Shown here: one piece after another, positions 52,117-60,056 of the stretch
Layout of the letters: each line of letters begins with the position of its first letter
How positions within the stretch are numbered: the stretch's first letter is position 1
DNA from: Acaudatibacter sp035532115
GTDB lineage: Bacteria > Pseudomonadota > Alphaproteobacteria > Caulobacterales > Caulobacteraceae
Direction: 5' to 3'
Assembly (NCBI GenBank): GCA_035532115.1
Contig: DATKRO010000006.1
Coordinates: 32,705 to 96,704, forward strand
DNA: 64,000 nt
The notes under the pieces: model-generated
What the model was told of the DNA's origin: nothing
What the model saw: the letters and a program-made list of their open reading frames with translations, nothing else
Databases searched by the model: none
Made by a program: the position numbers and the translations under genes

Positions 52117-52683
52117 TCACGGCGCGTGACGCAGGAACGCGACACTGGCGGCGCCCCAGGCCCTGAGATCGAGGGCTTCGAATCCGGCGATCCGCGGGGC
52201 CGGATCGCGCGCGCCGCGCTCCAGAACCGCGATGGCGCCGTCGTCGAGCCAGCGGCCGTGCGCGAGCCGCTGCAGCGCCGCTTCGCCAAGGCCCTGGCCA
52301 TAGGGGGGATCGAGGAACGCAAGGGCGAACGGCCCCCCATCGGCCGCGGACCTGGGACCCAGCGCCGCGGCGTCGCGTCGATGCACCCGCGCCGCTCGCG
52401 CCAGGCCCAGCGCCTCGAGGTTGGCGGCGATCGCCGCGCGCGCCGACGCCTGGGTCTCGACGAAGAGGCAAAAGCCGGCGCCGCGCGACAGCGCCTCCAG
52501 CCCCAGGGTCCCGGCGCCGGCGAAGAGGTCGATCACGCGCAGGCCCGCGAGGCCTGGCGACCAGGGCGCGTGGCTCAGCACGTCGAACAGCGCCTGGCGG
52601 GTCGCATCGGCGGTCGGGCGCGTCGCCCGTCCGCGCGGCGCCACGAGGGCGCGTCCTCGAAAGGTCCCGGCAACGATCCGCAT
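52117..52683 (-). CDS. rsmD: 16S rRNA (guanine966-N2)-methyltransferase
   Basis: A 188-residue Rossmann methyltransferase. N-terminus MRIVAGTFRGRALVAPRG and RPTADATRQALFDVL are RsmD signatures; VIDLFAGAGTLGLEALSRGA is the SAM-binding motif and FLDPPYGQGL the catalytic DPPY. It methylates G966 of 16S rRNA during 30S assembly. Start at 52683 matches the conserved N-terminus. It converges with mutL, 19 nt between stops. Confidence 0.95.
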   Translation of the reverse strand: MRIVAGTFRGRALVAPRGRATRPTADATRQALFDVLSHAPWSPGLAGLRVIDLFAGAGTLGLEALSRGAGFCLFVETQASARAAIAANLEALGLARAARVHRRDAAALGPRSAADGGPFALAFLDPPYGQGLGEAALQRLAHGRWLDDGAIAVLERGARDPAPRIAGFEALDLRAWGAASVAFLRHAP

Positions 52684-52768
52684 GCCAAAGTGCTTTGCGG
52701 CCCTCGGGGCGCGAGGGGAAGCTGCAAATGCGCCTTGCAACCGGGCGCCGGCGAGGCGAGTGAGGCGA

Positions 52769-53812
52769 ATGACCGAACAAGCCCGCGAACGAGGTCGCCC
52801 GCTGACCGGCCCCGGACAGAGGCTCGCGGATTCGGCGTTCCTCGCCAATGTCGGCGCGCCCGAGCACAGCCTGTGGCGTTTCGTCGTCACCGTCATGGCG
52901 GGCTCGGCCGTCTTCCTGATCGCGACCGTCGTCGTGCTCGCCGCGGTGGTGGCGGCGTTCGTCGTCTGGGCCGGGTGGCCCGTCCCGTCCGGCATGGTCG
53001 GCCTCGGCGCGCTGCAGCAACGCCTAGTCGCGCTGGCGGCGTCGAACGGACGCCGTTTTGGGGATGCGATGCAGATTCTGGCGCTGGCGATCCCGACCAA
53101 CGTCGCGCCGATGTTCGCCTTCGTGGGCGTGGCCATGCTGGTCCACCGCCAGCCGCTGCGCCGCTTTCTGACCGCCGCGCCACGATTTCGCTGGTCCGTG
53201 GTGGTGATCGGCGCCGTGCTGTCGTTCGTGCTGATCGGACCCTTCCTGATCGTCCCGGCGCTGTTCGGTCCCAAGGCGCCGACGCCGCCCATCCTCGCGG
53301 TCTCCAGCAATGACGGGCTGCGCGCCGTCTATGGCCTCGTCTGCGTCGTGGGCTTCCTCGCCGCCGCTCTCGGCGAGGAGACGCTGTTCCGCGGCTGGCT
53401 GCTGCGCGAGACCAGCGGCGTGACGCGCAACGTCGCGGTGCTGATGGTGGTGAACGGCGCGGTCTTCGCCGCCGCGCACATGCAGTTCGAGCCGGACGCC
53501 TTCCTCGCCAGGTGGGTGATGGGCGCCGGCCTCACCTACATGACGCTGAAGCTGGGCGGCGTCGAGCTCTCCACCGGCGCCCATCTGGCCAACAACCTGA
53601 TGGTGGTGCTGCTGCAGGAGCCGCTGACGTTGAAGCCACCGCCGAACGCCGGGCTGAGCCCCATGGCGCTGGCCCCCTATCTCGGCCTGTTCATCGCCTA
53701 CGTGGCGATCGCCGAAGTGACCGCCCGCTGGCCGCCGCTGCGGCGCTGGTCGGGAGCGCGCCTCGCCGCAGAACCACTCGTGCAACAAGGAGCCGGTCCA
53801 TGGGATTCATGA
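52769..53812 (+). CDS. CPBP family intramembrane metalloprotease
   Basis: A ~347-residue polytopic membrane protein of the CPBP (Abi/CaaX-processing) group. Motifs: GEETLFRGWLL (EExxxR), FAAAHMQF (the FxxxH) and GAHLANNLM (HxxxN), the three zinc-binding/catalytic motifs, all intact. About eight TM segments. Members cleave prenylated or other membrane proteins or process bacteriocin-type peptides. Its last 13 bases overlap the start of the enoyl-CoA hydratase gene. Confidence 0.91.
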   Translation: MTEQARERGRPLTGPGQRLADSAFLANVGAPEHSLWRFVVTVMAGSAVFLIATVVVLAAVVAAFVVWAGWPVPSGMVGLGALQQRLVALAASNGRRFGDAMQILALAIPTNVAPMFAFVGVAMLVHRQPLRRFLTAAPRFRWSVVVIGAVLSFVLIGPFLIVPALFGPKAPTPPILAVSSNDGLRAVYGLVCVVGFLAAALGEETLFRGWLLRETSGVTRNVAVLMVVNGAVFAAAHMQFEPDAFLARWVMGAGLTYMTLKLGGVELSTGAHLANNLMVVLLQEPLTLKPPPNAGLSPMALAPYLGLFIAYVAIAEVTARWPPLRRWSGARLAAEPLVQQGAGPWDS

Positions 53813-54615
53813 CGCAAGCGCGGCGCGGCGGCTGCGCCGTCCTCACCTACGCCAACCCGCCGCTGGGGACGATGACCGCCGCCGGCGCACAGGAGATGCT
53901 GGCGGCGCTCGAGCGGGCGGCCGCCGACCCGGCGGTGCGCTCGATCGTGATCACCGGCGGGCTTCCGGACATCTTCATCCGCCATTACGATGTCGGCGAG
54001 CTTTCGGCGGCCAGCGATTCCCTGGCCGGCGCTGCGCCGCCCCGGCCGCCCCGGCCGCCCGAGCCTGGGGCCGGCGGCGGTCGCGCCGGCGGGGCCTTCG
54101 GCGCCCTCGTCGATCTCATCGCCGCGGCGCCCAAGCCGGTGATCGCGGCGATCAACGGCCTTTGCATGGGCGGCGGCTTCGAACTGGCGCTCGCCTGCGA
54201 CCTGCGCATCGCCGCGACCGCCGCCGCCTCGATCGGCCTGCCGGAGACCCGCGTCGGCATCTTCCCGGGCGGCGGCGGCACCCAGCGCCTGCCGCGGGTG
54301 ATCGGCGAGGCCAGGGCGGTCGAGATGATCCTGCGGGGCCTCGTCGTCGACGGCGCGCAGGCACACGCCATCGGCCTGGTGCACGAGGCGGTGGAGGATC
54401 CGCTGGCGCGCGCCCTGGAGATCGCCGCCGAGTTCGACGCCCGCGGCGCCGAGGGTCTGGCCTTCGCCAAGCGCCTTACCCGCGCAGCCCTGGACCGCCC
54501 CCTCGCCGAGGGCCTTGCGGACGAGCGCCGGAGCTTCGGCGAGGTGATGCGGACCGCTTCGGCGCGCGAGGGCCTGCGGGGCGCGCGTCCGCCGGCGCGG
54601 ATCGAGGACGCCTGA
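53800..54615 (+). CDS. Enoyl-CoA hydratase/isomerase family
   Basis: A ~271-residue crotonase-fold enzyme. Oxyanion-forming region INGLCMGGGFELALACDLRIA, catalytic-glutamate region LPETRVGIFPGGGGTQRLPR and a C-terminal helical trimerisation segment. A Pro/Gly-rich insertion (PRPPRPPEPGAGGGRAGG) sits in the substrate loop before it. AAGGAG is seven bases before the ATG at 53800; an ATG at 53809 overlapping the previous stop is the alternative. It hydrates 2-enoyl-CoA in beta-oxidation or isomerises related acyl-CoAs. The 3' 140 bases overlap the convergent pseudouridine synthase gene. Confidence 0.9.
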   Translation: MGFMTQARRGGCAVLTYANPPLGTMTAAGAQEMLAALERAAADPAVRSIVITGGLPDIFIRHYDVGELSAASDSLAGAAPPRPPRPPEPGAGGGRAGGAFGALVDLIAAAPKPVIAAINGLCMGGGFELALACDLRIAATAAASIGLPETRVGIFPGGGGTQRLPRVIGEARAVEMILRGLVVDGAQAHAIGLVHEAVEDPLARALEIAAEFDARGAEGLAFAKRLTRAALDRPLAEGLADERRSFGEVMRTASAREGLRGARPPARIEDA

Positions 54616-55375
54616 GCTTCGGCTCGCCGTCAGCGCCAGCCGCGAACGGCGCGCGCACCTCCTCGATCCCGCCCGGGCGCAGGGCGCCCAGTTCGAAGGC
54701 GCCGTAGGCCACGCGGATCAGCCGGTTCACCGTCAGCCCCAGCGCCTCCAGCACCTTGCGCACCTCGCGGTTCTTGCCCTCGGCGAGCCCGAGCGAGATC
54801 CACAGGTTTGCGGCGCCGTCGCGGCCAGGATCGAGGCGCGCCTCGATCGAGCCGTAGCGGACGCCGTCGACGGTGATCCCGCCCTCGAGCGCGTCGAGTC
54901 GCGACTGGTCGATGCGCCCGCGCGCTCGGGCGCGATAGCGGCGCACGAGGCCGCTGGCGGGCAGTTCCAGCGTGCGCGCGAGTTCGCCGTCATTGGTGAG
55001 AAGCAGCAGGCCCTCGGAGGTCAGATCGAGCCTGCCCACCGAGATCAGCCGCGGCAGGCCGGCCGGCAGGGCGTCGAACACAGTGGGCCGACCCTTCGGG
55101 TCGCGGTGCGTGGTCACCAGCCCCGGCGGCTTGTGATAGCGGAACAGCCGCGTCGGCTCGGCCCCACCCACGACGCGGCCGTCCACGGTGACGATGTCGC
55201 TGGCGCCGAGCTTGACCGCCGGCGTGGTCAGGATCGTTCCGTTCAGGGCCACGCGGCCGGCAGCGATCAGCCGCTCGACCTCGCGTCGCGAGGCCACCCC
55301 GGCGCGGGCCAGCACCTTGGCGATGCGCTCGCCGGCGCCTTGACCGGACGCCTCGGCGCCGCTTGGCTGCGGGGG

Positions 55376-55384
<9 letters not shown>
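54476..55384 (-). CDS. Pseudouridine synthase, RsuA/RluB family
   Basis: A ~302-residue pseudouridine synthase with an N-terminal S4 domain (ERIAKVLARAGVASRREVER) and a catalytic domain: FRYHKPPGLVTTHRDPKGRPT, SVGRLDLTSEGLLLLTNDG (catalytic Asp in GRLD) and LAEGKNREVRKVLEALG. Likely modifies 23S rRNA like RluB/RluE or 16S like RsuA; which one is not decidable. The basic C-terminal tail (RRSSGARPQGPRRGGGPGLRG region) is encoded antisense to the enoyl-CoA hydratase 3' end. The tadA gene starts divergently within 9 nt of its start. Confidence 0.92.
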
Positions 55385-55831
<447 letters not shown>

Positions 55832-55888
55832 CCGGCTTCGGCCAGGGTGCGGCCGCTCGGCGGATGGCGCCCGCGCGAACCCGATGCT

Positions 55889-56210
55889 TCAACGGCGCGC
55901 CGCCAGCGCGGCGCGCAGCAGCACCTGCTGATCGGGCGTGATGGTCCGCATCGCGCGCGCGATCGAGGTCAGCCTCGAGCCGGTCTCGGCCTCGCCCGCC
56001 CGCTTGAGAGCCGTTCGCCGGTACTCTTCCGCCTCCGCGAGGAAGATGAGATGGAGGAAATCCGGATATGGATAGCTGTGGCTCCAGGGCTTCGGCGTCA
56101 GATGGTGAAAATGGCCGAACGCCAGCGGACGGGTGTCCAACATGGTCCAGCCGTACTCCTCCAGCACCTCGCGCCCCAGCGTCCGTGCAACTGCACTCAA
56201 CCGATTGTTG
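55889..56210 (-). pseudogene. 5'-truncated NUDIX hydrolase
   Basis: On the minus strand about 104 residues end at a stop at 55889. The first recognisable part, GREVLEEYGW (from ~56176), is the second half of a NUDIX box (REUxEExGU). It is followed by RPLAFGHFHHL, the conserved YPYPDFLHLIFLAEAEEYR and a helical tail. The glycine and first glutamate of the NUDIX box and the whole N-terminal half are missing; the frame continues upstream with unrelated sequence. The gene is therefore broken at about 56200, right where the toxin-antitoxin segment begins. Confidence 0.6.
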
Positions 56211-56251
56211 GGTCCCGGCGCGCTTGGGTTCTGGCCGCGACGCGTGAAGGA

Positions 56252-56280
56252 TTGACGGCCGTACCTAGTGCGAGCACTAT
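56252..56280 (+). promoter_or_regulatory. Candidate TA promoter with palindromic operator
   Basis: TTGACG (56252-56257) and CACTAT (56275-56280) are separated by 17 bases, giving a sigma-70-like promoter 24 bases before the antitoxin start. A perfect 14-base palindrome TAGTGC-GA-GCACTA (56266-56279) covers the spacer end and the -10 element, which is the expected site for autorepression by an antitoxin/toxin complex. Confidence 0.5.
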
Positions 56281-56303
56281 TTTGCCGTGCTTTGGAATTC
56301 GCC

Positions 56304-56834
56304 GTGGTCCAGAAATATCGTTCCCTGCAACGCTTCCTTGCCGGCAAGAGCCGGGAGAAGCCTCTGATCCTGGATTTCGCCGATATCGAGCGTCAGTTGG
56401 GATTCCCGCTCCCGCCCTCGGCGCGTCTTCACAAGGGCTGGTGGGCGAACGAGCACCGGACCCACGTTCAAGCGCGTGCCTGGCTCGAAGGGGGTTGGCG
56501 CGTATGGCAGGTAGATTGCGCCGGAGAGACCGTCGAGCTTCGCCCTTTGGACATGCCGCAACGATCCGATCGCGGCAGACTTCCGCCGGGCGCAGGCGCA
56601 AATGAAGACGCCGTGATCACGTTGGATCGCGCCCAGCTCAGCCTCGGAGCCGTGCGCCTCCTCAGGGATTACTGCCAGGAGAAGGCGTGCGGTTTTCCGG
56701 AGGCGATCGCTGCAATCCTCAACGGCATGGCCCTGGAACGGCGACGGCAGATCATAGAACGGTTCAGGACGATTTCGCCGCGCGTGTCGGGCGACAGCAC
56801 GGACCTGATCCGCGAGGATCGCGATGCCCGATGA
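56304..56834 (+). CDS. DUF7662 domain fused to VapB/FitA-like tail (probable antitoxin)
   Basis: A ~176-residue protein with a GTG start (GGAATT upstream). Residues 1-80 match the DUF7662 pattern: KYRSLQRFLAG, DFADIERQLGFPLPPSA, then KGWWANEH, THVQARAWLEGGWRV. A linker and a helical segment (AVRLLRDYCQEKACGFPEAI) follow. The last residues, SGDSTDLIREDRDAR, look like the toxin-binding tail of VapB/FitA-type antitoxins (typically ...LIREDRDR). The vapC start overlaps its stop by 11 nt. I infer it neutralises VapC, with DUF7662 or the helical region replacing the usual AbrB or ribbon-helix-helix DNA-binding domain. Confidence 0.75.
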   Translation: MVQKYRSLQRFLAGKSREKPLILDFADIERQLGFPLPPSARLHKGWWANEHRTHVQARAWLEGGWRVWQVDCAGETVELRPLDMPQRSDRGRLPPGAGANEDAVITLDRAQLSLGAVRLLRDYCQEKACGFPEAIAAILNGMALERRRQIIERFRTISPRVSGDSTDLIREDRDAR

Positions 56835-57237
56835 GATCGTCCTCGACGCCTCGGTGGCGGCGAAGATGTTCATCACCGAGCAAGGCTCGGACGAGGCGCG
56901 GGCTCTGGCGCTCTCGGGTCTGCGGATGATCGCTCCGGAACTGATATTGATCGAGCTGACCAACGTAGCCGTGAAGAGGATGCGCAGCGGCGATATCGGC
57001 AGGGGCATGGCGCAGGAGATGGTCGCCGCGGCGGCGGAACTCTTGCATGAACTCGTATCCGCCAGACACCTCATCGCACGGGCGTTCGTGCTCGCAGCCG
57101 ACCATGGCTTCTCGACCTACGACGCCACCTACGTCGCCCTGGCGGAGCTGCGCGCCTGCGACCTGGTGACCAGCGATCTTCGTCTGGCGTCCGCCGCGCG
57201 GCGGGCGAAGCTGCCGATCATACTGAGGCAGCCCTGA
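56824..57237 (+). CDS. vapC: VapC-type PIN-domain toxin
   Basis: A 137-residue PIN-domain ribonuclease. The acidic metal-binding residues are all present: Asp8 (IVLDASVAAKMF), Glu44 (ILIELTNVAVKR), Asp100 (FSTYDATYVALAE) and Asp118 (LVTSDLRLA). VapC toxins cleave tRNA or rRNA when released from the antitoxin. GAGGATCGCG precedes the ATG, which lies within the antitoxin gene. No other mobile genes are adjacent, but it borders the truncated NUDIX gene, consistent with horizontal arrival. Confidence 0.93.
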   Translation: MPDEIVLDASVAAKMFITEQGSDEARALALSGLRMIAPELILIELTNVAVKRMRSGDIGRGMAQEMVAAAAELLHELVSARHLIARAFVLAADHGFSTYDATYVALAELRACDLVTSDLRLASAARRAKLPIILRQP

Positions 57238-57335
57238 GGGTCCGTGCGAAGACATTTGAGCGGCTGTTTGAACGAAGGGATCGGCCGGATGGCTTTGGGA
57301 TATCCGCGGCGTCGCAGACCGCCGGCGAGGGCGCG

Positions 57336-57785
57336 ATGAGCCTCGAGATCAGCGCGGAGATCAAGGGGCTCGTCGACGGGGCGCTCGCCTCCGGAACGCC
57401 GATGGTGCTGGCCAGCGTCGATGCGCAAGGTCGGCCGCGGCTCACCTTCCGCGGCTCGATCCAGGTGTTCGGCGCCGATGCGCTGGGGTTCTGGGCCCGG
57501 CGCGCCGACGGCTCGACCATGGAGAACATCGCCGCCAATCCGTTCGTGGCGATGATGTTCCGCGACCCGTCGAGCCGGGCCATGCTGCAGTTCTCCGGCC
57601 GGGCGCGGGTGGCGGACGGGGCCGAGCGCGAGCGGGTCTACGCCAACGCTCCCGAAGCCGAGCGCAACGCAGACGCTCAGAAGGCGGGGGCTGGCGTGGT
57701 GGTCGAACTCGACCGCATCGAGGGCCTGCTGGGCTTCGACGCCGACGGCAAGCCGCGCTTCGTGCGCATGACCCGGGAGGCCTGA
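57336..57785 (+). CDS. Pyridoxamine 5'-phosphate oxidase family protein
   Basis: A 149-residue FMN-binding split-barrel protein. GTPMVLASVDAQGRPRLTFRGSIQVF and ENIAANPFVAMMFRDPSSR are typical of the PNPOx-like group (quoted regions ~20-45 and ~66-85). It lacks the extended active site of PdxH, so it is likely a general flavin- or haem-binding oxidoreductase. Unrelated to the toxin module 98 nt upstream. Confidence 0.88.
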   Translation: MSLEISAEIKGLVDGALASGTPMVLASVDAQGRPRLTFRGSIQVFGADALGFWARRADGSTMENIAANPFVAMMFRDPSSRAMLQFSGRARVADGAERERVYANAPEAERNADAQKAGAGVVVELDRIEGLLGFDADGKPRFVRMTREA

Positions 57786-57952
57786 CCGGGCCGCCTCAGT
57801 GTACGCAGACCGCAAGGGCGGCGACCAGGATGCCCGATGGCGGCGCAGATGAGCCAGAGGCGGGCAAGTCGGGGCAAGGGCGACGGCTCGGACGAGAGGG
57901 GCCGGCCGTCGGCATTCGAATCATCAGCACGCGACGGCGCTGGCGGCGCTGT

Positions 57953-57999
57953 AGAGCGCGCCCCGAAAAAGGGAAACCGGTTTCGCTAACCGAGCGAGC
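57953..57999. repeat. Partial interspersed repeat
   Basis: The segment around AGAGCGCGCCCCGAAAAAGG and AAACCGGTTTCG resembles the right half of alphaproteobacterial palindromic elements (compare 63710-63761, which has AGCGCGTTC and CCGGTTCCACTTTTGCGG). It lies in the 231-nt gap between the PNPOx gene and the convergent CDP-diacylglycerol pyrophosphatase gene. Confidence 0.45.
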
Positions 58000-58016
58000 T
58001 TCGGCGTCCGGGCGCC

Positions 58017-58796
58017 TCAGCTCGGCGCCGACAGCACCTTGCACTGGTGGTCCATCAGGCTCTCGGCATGGCCGTTGTCGCCGGCCGCGAGATCGGCGCG
58101 GTCGCTGAGGAGCACGAAGCCTGGCGTTCCGTCCGGCCGCCGCGCGCCGACGAGCGCCAGGGTCTCCAGCCCCATGTGGGCGCGCGCCGCCGGATCGCCG
58201 TCGGCCAGCAGGGCGAACGGGTTTCGCGCCCCGAGATCCGCACCGGCGACCCACATGGCCCGATAGCGCCGCCCGGCCAGGTCGAACGAGCGCCGCGACC
58301 AGCGCGGGCCGATGCGGGCGAGATCGGCCCGCAGGGCGCGGCGGACCCCGGCGGCGACGCAGTCGACGTGGATATGCAGCTGGTTCTGGCTGCGGCCATG
58401 GATCGAGTTCACCGCCAGGGCGATGTCGTCGCGGGGGATGGCTCGATGCGCGTAGCGCTCGACGAAGCGGCGCGCCTCCCAGGCGTCCTGCCAATAGTCG
58501 GGCGCGGAGGGCGCGAGCACCGCGGCGCTCTCGATGCCGCCGACCCGCGCCGTCGGGATCACCAGCACCTGGGTCGCGCCGCGCTCGTCCTTGAGCACCG
58601 CATATCCCCGCGCCAGGTCGACGGCGGCGCAGGGCGCGGGCAGGTGGCTGGCCCTCTCGTCGGGCACGCACAGACCATGCACGATCTGCCAAAGAGCGCT
58701 GGGATCGGCCGCCGACGAGGCGATGACGCCGACGGCGAGGACGCCGGCGACGAGCACGCACCCCGCCAGAATCGCCGAGCCCAGCTTCCAACCCAT
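58017..58796 (-). CDS. cdh: CDP-diacylglycerol pyrophosphatase
   Basis: A 259-residue membrane-anchored hydrolase splitting CDP-diacylglycerol to CMP and phosphatidate. An N-terminal hydrophobic anchor (LGSAILAGCVLVAGVLAVGV) is followed by IVHGLCVPDER. Cdh-family segments are YAVLKDERGATQVLVIPTAR, the histidine-triad-like NQLHIHVDCV (HxHxDC) and the C-terminal ESLMDHQCKVL. Length matches E. coli Cdh. It is preceded by a secreted unknown on the same strand. Confidence 0.93.
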   Translation of the reverse strand: MGWKLGSAILAGCVLVAGVLAVGVIASSAADPSALWQIVHGLCVPDERASHLPAPCAAVDLARGYAVLKDERGATQVLVIPTARVGGIESAAVLAPSAPDYWQDAWEARRFVERYAHRAIPRDDIALAVNSIHGRSQNQLHIHVDCVAAGVRRALRADLARIGPRWSRRSFDLAGRRYRAMWVAGADLGARNPFALLADGDPAARAHMGLETLALVGARRPDGTPGFVLLSDRADLAAGDNGHAESLMDHQCKVLSAPS

Positions 58797-58900
58797 CGGA
58801 CGCGCCTTCCAGAGCCGTTGGGACTCTCAGGTGAAAGGCCAAGCAAACCCGGCGCGGTTTTGCAAGCGCGCATGCAGGGCGGCGGGCGGCGCGACCGCGG

Positions 58901-59908
58901 CTAGTCGGGATCGATCCTCAGCGGCCGGCGCGCGGGCGCCGACGTATAGGAGACCCGGCTCGCCTGGCGCGGCGAAAGCTGCGCCACCGAGGCGCCGGCG
59001 CCGCGCACGGCGTCATCGACGCACTGGCCGGTGTCGTAGAGCGCATGCTGGCCCAGGCAGTACATATCCTCATACGCCGGTCCCGCCACCGCCATGCACT
59101 GATAGAGGTTGAGCTTGGACATCTTCAGGCACTCGGCGCTGTCGCTTTCGCTGAGCAGGGGCGCGAGGCCGTCCCGGTCCGAGGCGTGCGCGTGGCCGAG
59201 CACGGCCTCGGCGGCGAGGGCCAGAGCCCTGGCCTCGATGGCGCTGAAGCCGGCGGGCGCATCGTCGGCCGCGACCGCGCGGTCCATGCCGGCAAGACCG
59301 CTCATCATGGCGTCGTTCTCGGCCTCGCCGGGCTGGGCCGGCCGCGCCGAGAGCCGCTTCACCGCGGCCAGCCTGGCTGGGGCGTCGGCGACCATGACCC
59401 TGGACCAGGCCTGATGCTGCACCGTGTAGGCAGCCTGCTTGACCTCGAGCCCGGCGCGCATCAGCGGCGCGGCGCGTTCGCCCAGCGCCGCCTCGATCCG
59501 GCGCACGGCGCTCTGCGCCCCGTCGATGCGCGTGGCCGCGAAGGGATCGGCGACCAGCCGCTCCGCCAGCGCCCGCCGTGCGTCGCCGCGCCCGCCGGCC
59601 TCGTCGACGCCGCTGACGAAGCGGTCGTCCTGGAGCGCGGCGATGGCGCCATAGGCGATCATGCCTTCCTCCAGTTGCTCCGCCTCGTAGGAGGCGCCGG
59701 CGCGCACGCTCGCCAGCACCGCCGCGCCATTGGCGAAGCGCCCGTCGATCGAGGCCGCATCCTTCATGTAGCTTTCGAACGCCGTGGCCGCGGAGACCAC
59801 GTCGCGCGGCATCTCGAAGCTCGCATCGTCCATCTCGCCGGCGATCGCCGCGCCGACCACCAGGCACGCGCCCGCCAGCCCAAAGGCCGCCGCTCTCGTC
59901 GGTTTCAT
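58901..59908 (-). CDS. Secreted hypothetical protein with C-terminal cysteines
   Basis: A ~335-residue exported protein with signal peptide MKPTRAAAFGLAGACLVVGA cleaved after AIAG. The mature part is largely alpha-helical, Ala-rich (DVVSAATAFESYMKDAASID, AALGERAAPLMRAGLEV) and ends with a short module containing four cysteines (AECLKMSKLNLYQCM, DMYCLGQHALY, TGQCVDDAV). The cysteines suggest two periplasmic disulfides. No domain recognised. Start chosen at 59908 to place the signal at the N-terminus. Confidence 0.78.
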   Translation of the reverse strand: MKPTRAAAFGLAGACLVVGAAIAGEMDDASFEMPRDVVSAATAFESYMKDAASIDGRFANGAAVLASVRAGASYEAEQLEEGMIAYGAIAALQDDRFVSGVDEAGGRGDARRALAERLVADPFAATRIDGAQSAVRRIEAALGERAAPLMRAGLEVKQAAYTVQHQAWSRVMVADAPARLAAVKRLSARPAQPGEAENDAMMSGLAGMDRAVAADDAPAGFSAIEARALALAAEAVLGHAHASDRDGLAPLLSESDSAECLKMSKLNLYQCMAVAGPAYEDMYCLGQHALYDTGQCVDDAVRGAGASVAQLSPRQASRVSYTSAPARRPLRIDPD

Positions 59909-60056
59909 GTCGAAGCCCACCCTCACCCGAACGCCCTCGTTCGCGTCCCAGTGGGGCATGCGCGCCGTTACTGTTCAAATAAGATTCGCGGCGAATACCA
60001 GTTAACTACATGACGTCTGGTCATGCTTGCTGTGAGATTAAGTATAGTCAGCGCGT

